13,792 bases of DNA, taken from assembly GCA_031554275.1 (NCBI GenBank), contig JAVBKB010000088.1, positions 1-13,792 of the forward strand, in the 5' to 3' direction. This DNA comes from JAVBKB01 sp031554275. Its GTDB lineage: Bacteria; Bacillota; Bacilli; JARBTR01. The notes under the pieces were generated by a model. It saw nothing but the letters and a program-made list of their open reading frames with translations, did no database searches and was not told where the DNA came from. Below, piece after piece: positions 12,398 through 13,792 of the stretch. Every line of letters begins with the position of its first letter. Positions within the stretch are counted from its first letter, which is position 1. The translations under genes were made by a program, and so were the position numbers.

Positions 12398-13792
12398 CTA
12401 ACTGTGAATGGCCATTCCATCAACTGCAAGTGCCGCTTCACCGATTGCTTCAGCTAGTGAAGGATGTGGATGAATCATCTGCCCAACATCCCATGCAGTT
12501 GCTTTCAGAAGTAGGGCAAGTTCTGCTTCTGTTATCATATCCGTTACATGAGGCCCAATCATGTGCACACCTAATAACTCATTGGTATCTGCGTCTGAAA
12601 CAAACTTCACAAAACCATCCGCTTCACCATAAACAAGTGCTTTGCCAATTGCTCGGAAAAAGAATTTACCAGTTTTCACATTCTTACCTGCTGCAACAGC
12701 AGCATCCTCTGTCAATCCAACGTTTGCACATTCTGGTCTGGTGTAAATACACTTCGGAACTAGCGCCAAATTTAGCTGATGAGGAGTTTTGCCTACAATT
12801 GTTTCTACTGCCAAGATCCCTTCGTGCGATGCAACATGCGCCAATTGTAGTCCTCCGATCACATCTCCAATTGCATAGAAATGCTCATGTGCAGTTCGAT
12901 AATTTTCATCAACCTGCACAACGCCTCGCTCAACTTTAATTGAAGTATTTTCCATGCCCCAATCTTCAATATTCGCAAGTCGCCCAACTGAGACGAGAAT
13001 CTTTTCTGCGCTGTACACTTGGGTTGCTCCCTTAACTTCAGCAGAGATTTGCACAGAATCCATATTTCTTTCAACTGACTCTGCAAGCACTTTCGCACTT
13101 GTCACAACCTTAACTTTGCGCTTCTTCATTAACCGAAGCAGCTCTTTTGAGATTTCACTATCCTCAGTTGGTATTATCCGGTCTGCATATTCTAGAACAG
13201 TTACTTCCACACCAAAATCGGATAAGAGTGATGCCCATTCCATTCCAATTACACCGCCACCAACAATAATCATCGACTGTGGAAGTGCTGATAATTGTAA
13301 GGCTTCATCAGAAGTAATCACCTGTTCTCCATCAATCTCGAGTCCAGGTAATGACCGCGGTCGAGAACCTGTCGCAATAATACAGTCTTTCGCAGTTAAA
13401 AGCTGCTTTTCATTGCCACTATTTAATTGGACTTCAATCGCCACTGGAAACAAGATGTCCTCGGACTTCATAATTGTCCCTTGTCCTTCCAAGATGGCAA
13501 TCTTGCCCGTTTTCATCAAATGCTGCACGCCCTTATGCAGTTGCTCAACAATTTGGTTTTTTCTAGCCATCACCTTTGTAAAATCAATCGAGACTTCTGC
13601 AGTCTCAATACCAAAATCAGTCGCTTTCTTGATAGTGTGATAAACTTCTGCGCTTCCTCAGAATGCTTTGGATGGGATGCAAACAGCATGTAGACAAGTT
13701 CCACCCAGTTTACCTTTCTCATAAATAGCTACCTTCAGTCCCATTTGTGATGCGCGATTTGCTGCAACATAGCCACCAGTGCCGCCACCAAT
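12398..13792 (-). pseudogene. lpdV: LpdV-type dihydrolipoyl dehydrogenase (E3), broken by in-frame TGA and cut by the window edge
   Basis: E3 re-oxidises the lipoyl groups of 2-oxo acid dehydrogenase complexes with FAD and NAD. Sequence style (LLPGL/ SLPGLEIDGEQ, EYADRIIPTED, FYAIGDVIGGLQLAHVASHEG, MIGPHVTDMITEAE) is that of the branched-chain LpdV. From the edge inward: the FAD motif IGGGTGGYVAA, then GGTCLHAVCIPSKAF, where relatives have CLHRGC and SKALLRSAE, then a TGA at 13658-13660. The same frame continues (GSAEVYHTI) to the end without another stop, with the NAD motif VGGGVIG and the catalytic His/Glu in HPHPSLAEAIGE. Only the part from GTG at 13571-13573 on is open, and that lacks FAD motif and redox pair, so no working enzyme is expected unless the stop is an error. 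About ten N-terminal residues lie outside the window. No bkdAA, bkdAB or bkdB follows. Confidence 0.85.

Noticed and set aside
12430..13640. Long plus-strand open frames (about 169 and 228 codons) opposite lpdV
   Set aside because: They are antisense shadows: the minus strand has clear LpdV motifs along the same bases, and the plus frames have low-complexity, family-less products.
13658..13660. TGA in lpdV as a selenocysteine codon, given the nearby YedF-like selenium-linked family
   Set aside because: The position is Leu/Arg in relatives, not Cys, both redox Cys are ordinary codons, and I see no clear bacterial SECIS hairpin right after the TGA. A mutation or read error is simpler.
1..13792. 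Mobile element, phage, CRISPR, toxin-antitoxin or new defence system
   Set aside because: No transposase, integrase, spaced repeats, terminal inverted repeats or nuclease/effector genes are visible; nearly every gene belongs to a known housekeeping family.

Overview
The window looks like a piece of chromosome from a low-G+C, endospore-forming Gram-positive bacterium of the order Bacillales, probably near the Planococcaceae (Sporosarcina/Lysinibacillus-like). I infer this from the family content: a SpoVD-type sporulation transpeptidase, a bacillithiol-linked bacilliredoxin, a Bacillus-type LexA with matching LexA boxes, GlnR/glnA with a TGTNAN7TNACA operator, and a Prli42-like mini-protein. 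All calls come from reading the sequence and from remembered family sequences. No search was run.

Layout. 1-352 holds no gene I can support. 353-1427 holds a 31-residue Prli42-like membrane peptide (+), a stand-alone DsrE/YedF-C-like protein (-) and a BrxA/BrxB bacilliredoxin (-). The bacilliredoxin keeps its promoter, ribosome binding site and start codon but has an in-frame TAG at codon 16. 1550-5119 is the conserved Bacillales block tkt, ynzC, yneA (all -) and divergent lexA (+). The region shared by yneA and lexA carries four LexA-box-like sites, and the yneB resolvase gene that sits here in B. subtilis is missing. A two-way terminator separates lexA from the convergent glnRA operon (5356-7090, -), which has a near-consensus promoter and a perfect GlnR/TnrA operator. 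A divergent AlkD-like gene follows (7246-7953, +). 8151-11645 holds, all on -, a free-standing B3/B4 (PheT editing-like) protein, divIB and spoVD. 11831-12292 is a small protein I do not recognise. 12398 to the window end is an LpdV-type dihydrolipoyl dehydrogenase broken by an in-frame TGA just after its redox motif and cut by the window edge.

How the genes fit together. tkt serves the pentose phosphate pathway. lexA and yneA form the core SOS switch: repression, and delay of division after DNA damage. glnR and glnA form the nitrogen-assimilation switch. spoVD and divIB are remnants of the division/cell-wall (mra/dcw) cluster, but the mur genes usually found between them are absent and a terminator/promoter junction stands there instead. 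lpdV, brxB and spoVD-divIB are all away from their usual partners, so the window appears to join several rearranged blocks, or an assembly has joined them.

I see no phage, insertion sequence, CRISPR array, rRNA, tRNA or new defence system. The most notable points are the two in-frame stops in otherwise well-conserved redox genes and the promoter nested in the spoVD-divIB terminator. The two stops and the odd gene junctions could reflect gene decay, but also sequencing or assembly error, and the sequence alone does not decide.
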